The notes beneath the pieces are model-generated. The model was given only the letters and a program-made list of their open reading frames with translations. It had not been told where the DNA came from and did not search any database. From JBOHBN01 sp050698355 (GTDB lineage: Bacteria > Actinomycetota > Actinomycetes > Streptosporangiales > WHST01), in assembly GCA_050698355.1 (NCBI GenBank), contig JBOHBN010000317.1, positions 1-16,252 on the forward strand: a DNA stretch of 16,252 nt, given 5' to 3'. This document shows positions 1 to 7,256 of this stretch, piece after piece (position 1 is the stretch's first letter; each line of letters starts with the position of its first letter). The position numbers and the translations under genes were made by a program.

Positions 1-236
1 GGGAGCGCGCCAGCATCGACGGGAACGTCGAGACCACCGCGCACGGTCTGCCACGTGACGAGGTCGACCGACCGTTGCACCGTCCACGTCGCGTCCGCTG
101 GCCAGCCAGACGCGGCCTGCGCCACATCGACACGGACGCGGGACAGCTGCCCGTCGTAAGAGCACAGGTCGGCGGGTGTCGTCTCCGCGTCGCCGTGCGG
201 CACCGTGAACGACCAGGACATCACCTGCTGCGGCAT
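1..236 (-). CDS. Minor tail protein, N-terminal part (runs off left edge)
   Basis: Open frame of 78 codons from ATG at 234-236 to the window edge, with no stop. The ATG overlaps the TGA of the phosphatase gene upstream (ATGA), and a strong GGAGG Shine-Dalgarno lies in that gene's last codons, 5 nt before the ATG. An early segment reads SWSFTVPHGDAET and a later one WTVQRSVDLVTWQTVRGG, a beta-rich, Trp/Thr-rich pattern typical of actinophage minor tail (baseplate) proteins that follow the tape measure. Position in the operon agrees with a tail-tip role. The family call rests on this pattern and position only; distal tail protein (Dit-like) is an alternative. Only the N-terminus is visible. Confidence 0.6.
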   Translation of the reverse strand, partial: MPQQVMSWSFTVPHGDAETTPADLCSYDGQLSRVRVDVAQAASGWPADATWTVQRSVDLVTWQTVRGGLDVPVDAGAL

Positions 237-1402
237 CAGCTCCTCCAGACGACGTCGCTGACGCGGGTCCAGCCGGCCGTGTCCTTAATGTCGATGAGTA
301 GGTACTGGCCGCGGGCCGATTCCCAACCGACGTCCATGCCGTGACCGTTGCCGTACGGCGACGGCGTCGAATCCAAGCTGCCGCCGTGGAACAGGGGGAA
401 CCCGCCGAACGGGTTCGACGCGCCCGAGGAGATGCCTGAGCCGTGAATGTCGCCGGACAGCATGAACATCCGCCCGAGCCACCCGTGGTCGCCGAACATG
501 GTCACGAGCTCGTCGCGTTCGTCGGCGTAGGAACCGAGACCCGTGCCGTGGCCGGTCGTGTTCCACCGCTGCGACTGCACAACCGCCAGCAGCCGCGCCT
601 CACTCGACCCGAGGACACCGTCGAGCCATGTTTTCTGCGCCGACCCGAGCAGCGTCCGCGGTGGCGCGTCGCTCGACGGGTCGCGGTAGTAGCGGGTGTC
701 CAGGCACACGAACTGGACCCGTCCCGCCATAAACGAGTGGTAGATGCCGCCGTTATCGGCGGCGGGAAGGTTGTAGGACGGCATCCGCTCGCGGTACACC
801 TGCGCGGCGTCGGCGCGGTTCGGCGCGGTCCGGTCACTGTCGCCGGGGCCGTAGTCGTGGTCGTCCCAGACCTGCACGAACGGCACGTTCCGGTACAGCT
901 CGCCCTGCCGGGTGGCGAGGACCGCGTCGTACATTGCCCGGTAGGTGTCGGCGTCCGGGCTGGTCAGGCCGTGCTTGCCGGAGCCGATGTCGCCGTAGTA
1001 CCAGTCGCCGCCGTTGATGTTGATCCGCGGCTTCGCGGCACGGACGTCGTCGAACACCGGGTGGTCACTGACGCGCTCCGGCGCCGGCCCCGACATCGCG
1101 CGGTGCAGCGGGTTCAGTCCCGCGCACGAGCTATACGCGAACGTGAAGTCCCACGGCTCACCCTCAACACCAAACGTGTACAGCTCACCGTCGATCGAGG
1201 ATTCACCGTCGTCGACCGTCCACGCATAAGGCGTATCCGCAGCGAGACCCACAACGTCAAACGAGACCGCGCCATTCGACGCCGACACCGGGCCAATCGT
1301 CCGGCCATCGATCAACAAGCTCGCCGACGAACTATCGGTCGTCGCGACGACCCGGCCCGTCTCGTCAGTGACACCACCGACCATCGCGTTCACGACACTC
1401 AC
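236..1402 (-). CDS. PhoD-like metallophosphatase in tail module
   Basis: 388 aa. Residues ~5-80 look like the beta-sandwich N-terminal domain of PhoD (alkaline phosphatase D family); residues ~85-385 are the calcineurin-like catalytic domain. Visible metal or active-site motifs: SSC near 93, GDWYYGD at 132-138, WDDHDYGPGD at 179-188 (PhoD family WDDHE-like), LDTRYYR at 234-240 and LSGDIHGSG at 315-323. All signature blocks are intact, so it is probably an active phosphomonoesterase or phosphodiesterase. No signal peptide is seen, unlike secreted bacterial PhoD. It starts with GTG at 1402, overlapping the tape-measure TGA by 4 bp (GTGA), and its stop overlaps the next tail gene, so it is translationally coupled inside the tail operon. 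A virion-borne enzyme acting on teichoic-acid or other phosphate-containing envelope polymers is inferred, not shown. Confidence 0.85.
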   Translation of the reverse strand: MSVVNAMVGGVTDETGRVVATTDSSSASLLIDGRTIGPVSASNGAVSFDVVGLAADTPYAWTVDDGESSIDGELYTFGVEGEPWDFTFAYSSCAGLNPLHRAMSGPAPERVSDHPVFDDVRAAKPRININGGDWYYGDIGSGKHGLTSPDADTYRAMYDAVLATRQGELYRNVPFVQVWDDHDYGPGDSDRTAPNRADAAQVYRERMPSYNLPAADNGGIYHSFMAGRVQFVCLDTRYYRDPSSDAPPRTLLGSAQKTWLDGVLGSSEARLLAVVQSQRWNTTGHGTGLGSYADERDELVTMFGDHGWLGRMFMLSGDIHGSGISSGASNPFGGFPLFHGGSLDSTPSPYGNGHGMDVGWESARGQYLLIDIKDTAGWTRVSDVVWRS

Positions 1403-4400
1403 CGCGACCCCGTCCCCGCCAACACGCCGCGCCGGGTCTGCCGGTCATGTTCAGCCTGGTCGGAGCGGACGATCCCGCGAACTATCCCGAGGAATTCCCC
1501 GCTATCGAGGTACAGCTCGCCAGTCAACTGCCCACCTGCGGCGGCCTGCCGCGAATCGCGGTTCGACTTGACCTGCTCGCCGCCGCGGAACCGCATCAGC
1601 TCCGGGCCGTTCTCACCGACCCACGCCCAGCCGCGGCGCGCGCTCATGGTGCCGGTGGCGTAGCCGTGACCGTGGCCGATCACGCCGAGCATCCCGCGCT
1701 TGCCGTAGCGCGACTTGGCGTACCTCATACCGGCGAGGAGGTTGTCCAACCCCCGCATGATGTTCCCGAAACCGGGTTTGTGGTACGCCGCGAACGTCGG
1801 CGGGATCACCTGCACCAGCCCACGGGCACGGTTCCCGCTGAGTGAGTTGACGTCGGTGATGCCCTGCACGATGTTCGCGCGCCCGCCGGACTCGGTGCTG
1901 ATCTGACGCAGCCACGCGTTGATATACGCCGAGCTGACCGGCAACCCAGTCATCGCGAGCGCCTTCGCGACGGTGCCACGCCACTGCCCCACGCCGCCGG
2001 TGCCGCCGCCGCCGAAGAGCCCACCAAACAAGCCCGAAAGTTTCGACCAGACACTGTCCGCGATATCTCCGAGCTTGCCCAGCGCGATCTTGCCGTGGTT
2101 GACGAGCCACATCAGCGCCTTGCCTGCCGAGTTCGACACCCCACCGAAGATCTTCTTCACGAACTTGCCCGCGTTGCCGTGAATGAGCCCGTTGATCAAT
2201 CCGCGGATCATCTGGAAGCCGAAGCCATGGAACACGGTCGACGGCGACTTGATCCCGAACAGCGACTTCACGCCCTTCACGATCGGGTTCCACACGTGCT
2301 TTTTCAACCATGACTTGATGCCGTGCATGGCGCTGCGTACACCGCTCGTCAATCCGTGGATGATGTCCTTACCGGCGCTGATGAGCCACTTTCCGGCCTT
2401 GGATGCCCATCCGATGATGCGGTCCTTGAGTCTCCCGAGCCAGCGCTTCACCCGCGTCCAAGCATTCGAGATGATCTTGACGACGCGGTTCCAGAGCCGA
2501 TTCCACACTCGTGAGAGCGTGTTATGGATCCTGTCGAAGATCCCCTTGTAGAAGTGGAAGGCGCGGGTGAACCCCTTCTTGAGCCAGCCGGACGTGGCCG
2601 AGAACGCGTGTCTGACGCCGCTCCACAGTCGGTGCCAGATCCGCACGAGCCCATGCCAGATCTTCGTGAAGATGCCCTTATAGACGTTGAACGCCCGGAC
2701 GAACTGCTTCTTCACCCAGTGCCACGATGCGAGCGTGACCTTCTTGACCGTCGACCACAGCCGGTGCCAGATCTTCGTGACAATGTGCCAGCCAGCACGG
2801 AATGCCTTCTTGATCTGTCCCCAATGCTTGATGATGAAGCCGACAGCCAACCCAATCGGGCCGGTGAGAATCCCCAATAGCAGCGGCCAGCGTTTCTTCA
2901 CCCATGCAAGAACCGAGTGGAACGCGTTCGGAATCGTCGTGGTGAAAAACGGGACGAACTTGGTCTTGAGCCAGCTCCATACCGCTACCGCCGCAGCCTT
3001 GATGCCGTGCCACGCCGCCTGCACGATCTTTCTGAACGTCTTCGAATGCTTATACGCGTAGATGATCCCGGTGACGAACAACGCGAGCAGCGACACGATC
3101 AGCAGGATCGGGTTCGCCTTCATCGCGAGGTTCAAGATCCGCTGCCCGACCGCCATCGCCTTCGACGCTGCGGCCGCGGCGAACGCGGCGACCTTATGCG
3201 CGACGAGGACGGCGGTGTCCTTCACCGTCAACGCGAACCCGCGTAGCCGAGACTTGTTCAACGCGCTGTTGGCGACCGCGGATTCCCCGGCGGCCCTCGT
3301 CTGCGCCTTCGTCGCCTTCGCCAACGCGAAACTCCCCGCCGCGTTCGCGAACAGCGCCGCCGTGTAGGCCGGCGTGAAGATCGTACGGACCGCGCCGAGC
3401 CCTCTCGCGGCGACCTTGTAGGCGAGGAACCCGGCGACGAGGTACGGCAGCACGGTGATGATCGTGCTGATGTGCTTAGCGACGAACCCGAGCGCGGCAC
3501 CGAAAATGTGCATCACGTTGCCGATCGACTTGCTCGCGCCACCACCGCGCTGCATCTGGTCCGTCGTCGACTTCAATCCCGACGAGATCGAATGGAGAAT
3601 CTTCCCCCAATTGACACCGGAGAGTGCCTTACCGAGACTCGCGAACGCCTGCTTCGCGAACCGCGCAACGGTATGCAGGGCCTTGCCGACACCACCGGAC
3701 GACAGCGAGCTGAAGATGGCCCGGAGTTTCGCGCCGACCCTCGCACCGAGCGTGTCCGGGACGATATCGCTTGGCGTGAGACCGGCCCGGCTGGCCTTGG
3801 CGATCGTCGCCTGTGACGGGCCCTGCAAACCAGCCAGGAAATCCTTGCCGAACCCGACCGCGCCGGTCGTGACCTTTTTGATCGCTGGCGCCGCCTTACC
3901 GACCAGTTTCGGGACGGCCTTAGCGAGTTGGGCGATCAGTGGGTTGGCTGCCTTCAACGCGGGCAGGAATGCCTCACCCAGCGCGGTCTTGACGTTGTCC
4001 TTCATCATCGCCCACTGGCCGGATAGCGTCTTCCTGGTGCTCTTACCAGCGGCGATCGCCTGCTTGAACGTCTTGCCTTGCGCCTTGCGGATGACGGTCA
4101 TCACGTCCTGGATGCCGACCTTCCCGGAGGTCACCATCTCGCGGACGTGGGCGATGTTGGTGTGGAAATGCGCGGCGAGGCCGGAGAAGATCGGCACACC
4201 CGCCTCGCTGATCTGGTTCAGCTGCGCCGCGTAGACCTTCCCGGAGTTGACCATCTGCAGCATCGCGTTCGTCGCCCGTCCCATGTCCTGCGACGACCCG
4301 CCGATCCCGACGATCGCGTAACCGACGTTCTTCAACGTCTTGTTCGCGGCCTGGCCCTTGATGCCCATGTAGGCGAGCTGCTCCGCGCCCTTCGCGAAGG

Positions 4401-4719
4401 CTTGATAGTTGATCGGCGACTTCGAGGCGGTCTTCCGCAGCAGCCCCATGGTGTTGTTCGCCTGCTTCGCCGAGCCGTACAGGCCGGTGAGTGTCGCCGT
4501 GGCGTGCTGGATCTGCGCGGCCGACTTCACCCCGATCACCGTCCCGGCGACCGCGACGGAACCGGCCGCGGCGCCGACGAACTTCCCTGCCTGTACCGCA
4601 GCATGCCCGAGCTTCGACAACGCCGAATGCGACTCGCCCGCGGCGCCACCGACCTGCCGGAACACCTTGCTCGCGTTGTCGGTCGCGACGAGGTTATACA
4701 CGACGGTGCTACTCGCCAT
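1399..4719 (-). CDS. Tape measure protein with lysozyme-like domain
   Basis: 1106 aa, the largest gene here; it sets tail length and is threaded through the tail tube. Residues ~70-230 form the conserved tape-measure N-terminal domain (segments ASKSPINYQAFAKGAEQLAY and LNQISEAGVPIFSGLA). Hydrophobic helices follow around 415-550, then a Trp- and basic-rich repeat region (IWHRLWS..., WHWVKKQF..., FYKGIF units). GIKSPSTVFHGFG is a common tape-measure segment. Residues ~915-1018 resemble a soluble lytic transglycosylase: ISTESGGR with the likely catalytic Glu ~943, then GLVQVIPPTF, and finally GHGHGYATG. GWAWVGENGPELM near the end is typical of these proteins. Start ATG 4719 directly follows the TAG of the frameshifted chaperone (TAGATG). 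At about 0.15 nm per residue the tail would be roughly 165 nm long. Confidence 0.95.
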   Translation of the reverse strand: MASSTVVYNLVATDNASKVFRQVGGAAGESHSALSKLGHAAVQAGKFVGAAAGSVAVAGTVIGVKSAAQIQHATATLTGLYGSAKQANNTMGLLRKTASKSPINYQAFAKGAEQLAYMGIKGQAANKTLKNVGYAIVGIGGSSQDMGRATNAMLQMVNSGKVYAAQLNQISEAGVPIFSGLAAHFHTNIAHVREMVTSGKVGIQDVMTVIRKAQGKTFKQAIAAGKSTRKTLSGQWAMMKDNVKTALGEAFLPALKAANPLIAQLAKAVPKLVGKAAPAIKKVTTGAVGFGKDFLAGLQGPSQATIAKASRAGLTPSDIVPDTLGARVGAKLRAIFSSLSSGGVGKALHTVARFAKQAFASLGKALSGVNWGKILHSISSGLKSTTDQMQRGGGASKSIGNVMHIFGAALGFVAKHISTIITVLPYLVAGFLAYKVAARGLGAVRTIFTPAYTAALFANAAGSFALAKATKAQTRAAGESAVANSALNKSRLRGFALTVKDTAVLVAHKVAAFAAAAASKAMAVGQRILNLAMKANPILLIVSLLALFVTGIIYAYKHSKTFRKIVQAAWHGIKAAAVAVWSWLKTKFVPFFTTTIPNAFHSVLAWVKKRWPLLLGILTGPIGLAVGFIIKHWGQIKKAFRAGWHIVTKIWHRLWSTVKKVTLASWHWVKKQFVRAFNVYKGIFTKIWHGLVRIWHRLWSGVRHAFSATSGWLKKGFTRAFHFYKGIFDRIHNTLSRVWNRLWNRVVKIISNAWTRVKRWLGRLKDRIIGWASKAGKWLISAGKDIIHGLTSGVRSAMHGIKSWLKKHVWNPIVKGVKSLFGIKSPSTVFHGFGFQMIRGLINGLIHGNAGKFVKKIFGGVSNSAGKALMWLVNHGKIALGKLGDIADSVWSKLSGLFGGLFGGGGTGGVGQWRGTVAKALAMTGLPVSSAYINAWLRQISTESGGRANIVQGITDVNSLSGNRARGLVQVIPPTFAAYHKPGFGNIMRGLDNLLAGMRYAKSRYGKRGMLGVIGHGHGYATGTMSARRGWAWVGENGPELMRFRGGEQVKSNRDSRQAAAGGQLTGELYLDSGEFLGIVRGIVRSDQAEHDRQTRRGVLAGTGSR

Positions 4720-5258
4720 CTATGCCCCGTTCCGGTTCAGCTTCTTCTCTTCCTCGGCGCGTTCTTTCTCCTCGAGCTGGTAGAATGCCATCCACTCGAC
4801 GAGTTCACGCGCAGACAGTCGCCTCACTAGCTCGCCGACGGTGCATCCGAGGGCGCGAGCGAGGAGGAATTTGAATCGCCGCTCGGGGCGGCGCTTGAGT
4901 TTCCCTCGGCATCCTCGATGGCCTGCTTGGCGTCTTCACCGATGCCGGTCGTCGCGATGTTGAACAGTCGCTCCAGCACCGCGCTCGACTTCTGCCCGAG
5001 CGCGTTCGCGTCCTGCCGCTTGAAAATCTTGTTGCCTTGCTCGTCGTACAGGCAATACACGAGCAACCGCGCCCGCATATTGCCCATCTGCGGATGCGTG
5101 TTGCCGTTCTGGTCGACAGGGGTGAGCGATGTCCTCCACTCGTCCCACTCCGCCGCAGACACGGGCTTGATCCACACGCTGACCCCGTCCCATTCCGGAA
5201 CCTTCTCCTCGACGGACTCCAAGTCGTCGACGGCGAGGATGCTGTCACGCAGCGCCAT
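4720..5258 (-). CDS. Tail assembly chaperone fusion by -1 frameshift (gpGT-like)
   Basis: Ribosomes that slip -1 at 4899-4905 read 120 codons of the chaperone, then 59 codons of the overlapping frame, giving a 179-aa fusion ending at TAG 4720-4722. The shifted part contains LKRRPERRFKFLLARALG, then CTVGELVRRLSARELVEWMA, then FYQLEEKERAEEEKK. The RALGCTVGEL ... EWMAFYQLE pattern is the hallmark of the T-domain that recruits the major tail protein in lambda-like systems. The T frame has no usable start of its own, so it depends on frameshifting. It ends immediately before the tape-measure ATG (TAGATG). Slippage itself is inferred from the signal and the conserved downstream frame; it is not measured. 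Confidence 0.9.
4827..5258 (-). CDS. Tail assembly chaperone (gpG-like, unshifted product)
   Basis: 143 aa, equivalent in role and position to lambda gpG: a cytoplasmic chaperone that coats the tape measure during tail assembly. It sits between the tail genes and the tape measure. Near the N-terminus, VPEWDGVSVWIKPVSAAEWD, followed by ARLLVYCLYDEQGNKIF, is the usual chaperone core. The C-terminal 25 residues are a low-complexity Ser/Ala/Pro tail, as expected for the unshifted form beyond the slippery site. ATG at 5256-5258 is preceded by an AAGG-type ribosome site and lies 15 nt after the stop of the gene before. A longer open frame over the same bases (4805-5302) is out of phase and lacks family features. 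Confidence 0.9.
   Translation of the reverse strand: MALRDSILAVDDLESVEEKVPEWDGVSVWIKPVSAAEWDEWRTSLTPVDQNGNTHPQMGNMRARLLVYCLYDEQGNKIFKRQDANALGQKSSAVLERLFNIATTGIGEDAKQAIEDAEGNSSAAPSGDSNSSSLAPSDAPSAS
4877..4905 (-). promoter_or_regulatory. -1 programmed frameshift signal: slippery site and hairpin
   Basis: Minus-strand heptamer G GGA AAC (4899-4905), in the correct phase with the chaperone frame (X XXY YYZ), lets both tRNAs re-pair on GGG AAA. After a 5-nt spacer (TCAAG), a perfect 6-bp GC hairpin CGCCGC-CCCGA-GCGGCG spans 4877-4893. Heptamer type, phase, spacer length and hairpin all match known -1 stimulatory signals in siphovirus tail genes. Confidence 0.9.
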
Positions 5259-5273
5259 GCTGGCCCTTGCCTT

Positions 5274-5747
5274 TCAGGTAATGTCGTCGGAGATGCCGTC
5301 AACCACGTCGTAGACGGCGCGGCGGGTCTTCGGCCCGTAGCGGCGCACCACGGGCGCGAAATACGGATGCGACGCCTGCGTGACTACGCCAACGCCGTAC
5401 ACCGGATGCTGCCAACGGGGTTTGCTGCCCTCCATGTAGGCAGGCAACGAGCCCTGACCGGGCGGCATCTTCCGCCCGTCGACGATGACCCACACGGCGG
5501 CACCGCGAGCGCTGACGTTGACATGCAACGAAGTCGCAGCCGCCATCCGCGCCCGCAGTCCGGTGTGTTTCGACCCGTGCGTCGGGATCGCCATGATCGA
5601 CGCGCGCACGTCGGCGACCATCGGCCGCGCCGTGGCCCGGAGCTCCCGGCTGAACCGTGTCCGGACCTGGTGGCCGTCACCCATCCGGTTCAGCTCGGCG
5701 GTGATCTGCCGGAGCTTCTGCCCGCCCCGAACCTCGAAGTCGGCCAT
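5274..5747 (-). CDS. HK97 gp10-like tail component
   Basis: 157 aa. MADFEVRGGQKLRQITAELN at the N-terminus, then RFSRELRATARPMVADVRA and IPTHGSKHTGLRARMAAAT, resemble the HK97 gp10 family of head-tail joining or tail completion proteins: an amphipathic N-terminal helix followed by a beta domain that becomes structured on assembly. It starts 4 bp after the major tail protein stop, so the two are probably co-translated, and ends 15 nt before the chaperone. In most HK97-like operons the gp10-like gene lies before the major tail gene, so its place after it is less usual. Family assignment is from pattern only. Confidence 0.7.
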   Translation of the reverse strand: MADFEVRGGQKLRQITAELNRMGDGHQVRTRFSRELRATARPMVADVRASIMAIPTHGSKHTGLRARMAAATSLHVNVSARGAAVWVIVDGRKMPPGQGSLPAYMEGSKPRWQHPVYGVGVVTQASHPYFAPVVRRYGPKTRRAVYDVVDGISDDIT

Positions 5748-5751
5748 CGGG

Positions 5752-6258
5752 TTACGCCGCCGCGGGAACCTCGACGTTTGCGGCGGGTTCGCTGGTGATC
5801 GTGAACATAAACTGTGTCTGGCCGGGGTCTTCCATCCCGGACTGCACTGACGCGGACGACACCGTCACCGGGAACACGTTCATCAGGTTCGGCCCATCGC
5901 CGCCGTCGTCGCCCTCGGGGAACTGGACAATGAAACCCTTGGTGTCGCGGGGCATCAACGTGCGCGCGTCACCGGCCCCGTCGGATTCGGTCGAGTTGTA
6001 GATGTTGATCGACGAGTCGTCGGCGGTGATCATGCCCGGAACCTTGCTGGTGAACCGGGACCCGAGGTCTGGCGCGTCGACCGAGTCCGAACTGGTCGTG
6101 AACCCGTCGACTGCGGCGATCTCGATCGACAAGTCCGTGCCCGCGTCGAGTTCCGGGCGGGTCGGCGCGGTCTTGTCCTCGATCGTCGTGACGAAGTAGT
6201 ACTGGCGCACTCCGGGCGGGATGTACCGAGCGGTCGGAGTGAGGGGTGTGGCGGTCAT
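5752..6258 (-). CDS. Major tail (tube) protein
   Basis: 168 aa. It forms the hexameric rings of the tail tube. It is beta-rich and acidic, with an N-terminal segment ARYIPPGVRQYYFVTTIEDK, then LDAGTDLSIEIAAVDGFTTS, and a C-terminal strand set ending TQFMFTITSEPAANVEVP. The 'PTRPELDAGTDL...I..V.GF' arrangement is the usual start of actinophage tail-tube proteins. Position fits: after the tail terminator and before the chaperones and tape measure. ATG 6256-6258 has an AGAAGGGA ribosome site. A GC-rich hairpin stands in its 93-nt leader. Confidence 0.85.
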   Translation of the reverse strand: MTATPLTPTARYIPPGVRQYYFVTTIEDKTAPTRPELDAGTDLSIEIAAVDGFTTSSDSVDAPDLGSRFTSKVPGMITADDSSINIYNSTESDGAGDARTLMPRDTKGFIVQFPEGDDGGDGPNLMNVFPVTVSSASVQSGMEDPGQTQFMFTITSEPAANVEVPAAA

Positions 6259-6294
6259 ACGATGGGCCCGTCCCTTCTGTGACAGGTGGGGACA

Positions 6295-6333
6295 GGGCCG
6301 GGCGTTGATTCCTTGGCGGGGACCGCCCGGCCC
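6295..6333 (-). promoter_or_regulatory. GC hairpin in leader of major tail gene
   Basis: Perfect 10-bp inverted repeat GGGCCGGGCG (6295-6304) and CGCCCGGCCC (6324-6333) with a 19-nt loop, in the 93-nt gap between the 66-aa gene and the major tail gene. The loop can itself fold (GGCGG-GGA-CCGCC on the plus strand, partly competing). No U-tract follows on the minus strand, so a classical terminator is unlikely. mRNA processing or 5' stabilisation of the major tail message is possible. Confidence 0.5.
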
Positions 6334-6351
6334 CTCTACTGCAACTTGCGG

Positions 6352-6552
6352 TTAGCTGGCCTGCTCGGCCTCACCGGCGGACTCGCCGGACTCTTCTGGA
6401 CGCTCGTGCGCTGGAGTGTCGGTTACCTTCGCCTTACTGGCCTTCGACTTCGGCCTGTCGCGGCGCCAGCCGGCGCGTTCGTGGTGCGGCACCGCCGACT
6501 CCGGCACGCTGGCCTCACCGACCTTCGGGTGATACATGGTCACGAACCGCAT
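6352..6552 (-). CDS. Small conserved protein of the head-tail region, 66 aa
   Basis: Starts with MRFVTMYHPKVGEASVPESA; PESAVPHHERAGW is a pattern met in small proteins between head and tail genes of actinophages. The C-terminal half is low-complexity, Lys/Ser/Glu/Ala-rich and probably disordered. The chosen start ATG 6552 has GAAAGGACGG 7-8 nt upstream; a longer version from 6597 lacks a ribosome site and would extend into the divergent gap. Its N-terminal layout resembles that of the 94-aa protein at 7806-8090 (short beta region ending in an Ala/Gly-Tyr or Gly-Trp motif, then a charged tail). Function unknown; tail or neck accessory is only suggested by position. Confidence 0.7.
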   Translation of the reverse strand: MRFVTMYHPKVGEASVPESAVPHHERAGWRRDRPKSKASKAKVTDTPAHERPEESGESAGEAEQAS

Positions 6553-6628
6553 ACAATCCGTCCTTTCCGGGACACGTCTGTGCCGCGAGGTAGACAATCA
6601 AGGTTGAACACACACCGGAGGAGACGCC

Positions 6629-6808
6629 ATGTCAGACACCCAGTCGCCCATCTCGAGCCACCAGCAGGCACTCCAGAGCTCCCCCCGGGCGCGCCAATTC
6701 CTCCGGGTCGCCAGCGTCGGCTACTTCATCTACGCCGTCGGCATCATCGGCGGGTTCATTCTGCTCTTCGCCGCCGCGTTCGCCGCGTTCGTCGTGCTGT
6801 TCACCTAA
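6629..6808 (+). CDS. Small membrane protein on the opposite strand, 59 aa
   Basis: Plus-strand frame ATG 6629 to TAA 6808, preceded by a strong GGAGGAG ribosome site 5 nt before the ATG. The N-terminal ~26 residues are polar (starting MSDTQSPISSHQQA). The remaining ~33 are very hydrophobic: VGYFIYAVGIIGGFILLF, then AAAFAAFVVLF, enough for one long or two short membrane helices. About 55 of 59 codons end in G or C, like the real genes around it. It lies in the only minus-strand gap of this size in the operon (6553-6800). It is divergent from the 66-aa gene and convergent with the tail terminator, overlapping it tail to tail by 8 bp. No convincing promoter was identified (TAGACA at 6591-6596 is a weak -10 candidate). 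A membrane-acting moron such as a superinfection-exclusion factor is speculation. Confidence 0.7.
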   Translation: MSDTQSPISSHQQALQSSPRARQFLRVASVGYFIYAVGIIGGFILLFAAAFAAFVVLFT

Positions 6809-7256
6809 CGCTGTAGGCATCCACGTCGACACCGAACACGACAGTCACGGCGGCACTCTTCGGTGTCTTCGACTGCACCAGCCGCGCGTCACCGAGCCGC
6901 GCCGACATCACCGGCCCGCCGAGCGTCTGGTCCGCGGCAAGAGCGGCACCGCAGCCAGCCAGTAGCCCATAAGCGGCGGCGCGTGCCTTAGCGATGTCAC
7001 CGGAGCCACGCGCGACCGACGCGGCACACCAGACCGTGTACGTCTCCCGAGACGGGGACACCGCCAGTCCCTGGACTCGCAGCGTGCCCTCGACGGCATT
7101 CTCGCCCTCGGTGCCGGTGTACCCGACCGTGACGACCTCCTGCGCGCCCGACGAGGTAACGACCGGGCCGTCCCGCACCACCGCATCCGGCAGCGCATCG
7201 GTGAACGCGGCAACCAGGGCCTCAACCGCGGCCGGTACCGTCGACGCCCAGGACAT
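6801..7256 (-). CDS. Tail terminator / tail completion protein
   Basis: 151 aa. Starts MSWASTVPAAVEALVAAFTD, and its end SAAVTVVFGVDVDAYSVR is a typical last strand of tail-terminator (gpU-like) proteins that cap the growing tail tube and join it to the head. Its place, after the connector and before the major tail protein, fits. Its ATG directly follows the connector stop (TAGATG, zero gap). Its last 8 bp overlap the end of the plus-strand membrane gene. The call relies on size, order and general pattern. Confidence 0.7.
   Translation of the reverse strand: MSWASTVPAAVEALVAAFTDALPDAVVRDGPVVTSSGAQEVVTVGYTGTEGENAVEGTLRVQGLAVSPSRETYTVWCAASVARGSGDIAKARAAAYGLLAGCGAALAADQTLGGPVMSARLGDARLVQSKTPKSAAVTVVFGVDVDAYSVR

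Noticed and set aside
443..1663. 406-codon plus-strand open frame
   Set aside because: Antisense to the phosphatase and tape measure; Arg/Val-rich composition typical of high-GC shadow frames, with no family features.
4805..5302. 165-codon minus-strand frame over the chaperone
   Set aside because: Ser/Arg-rich out-of-phase shadow; the chaperone frame and its -1 T frame carry the family patterns.
6553..6628. Promoter for the 59-aa membrane gene
   Set aside because: Only a weak -10 (TAGACA 6591-6596) and no acceptable -35 could be found.
6632..6832. 66-codon minus-strand open frame
   Set aside because: Out of frame over the tail-terminator end, very acidic with no ribosome site; the plus-strand gene here is better supported.
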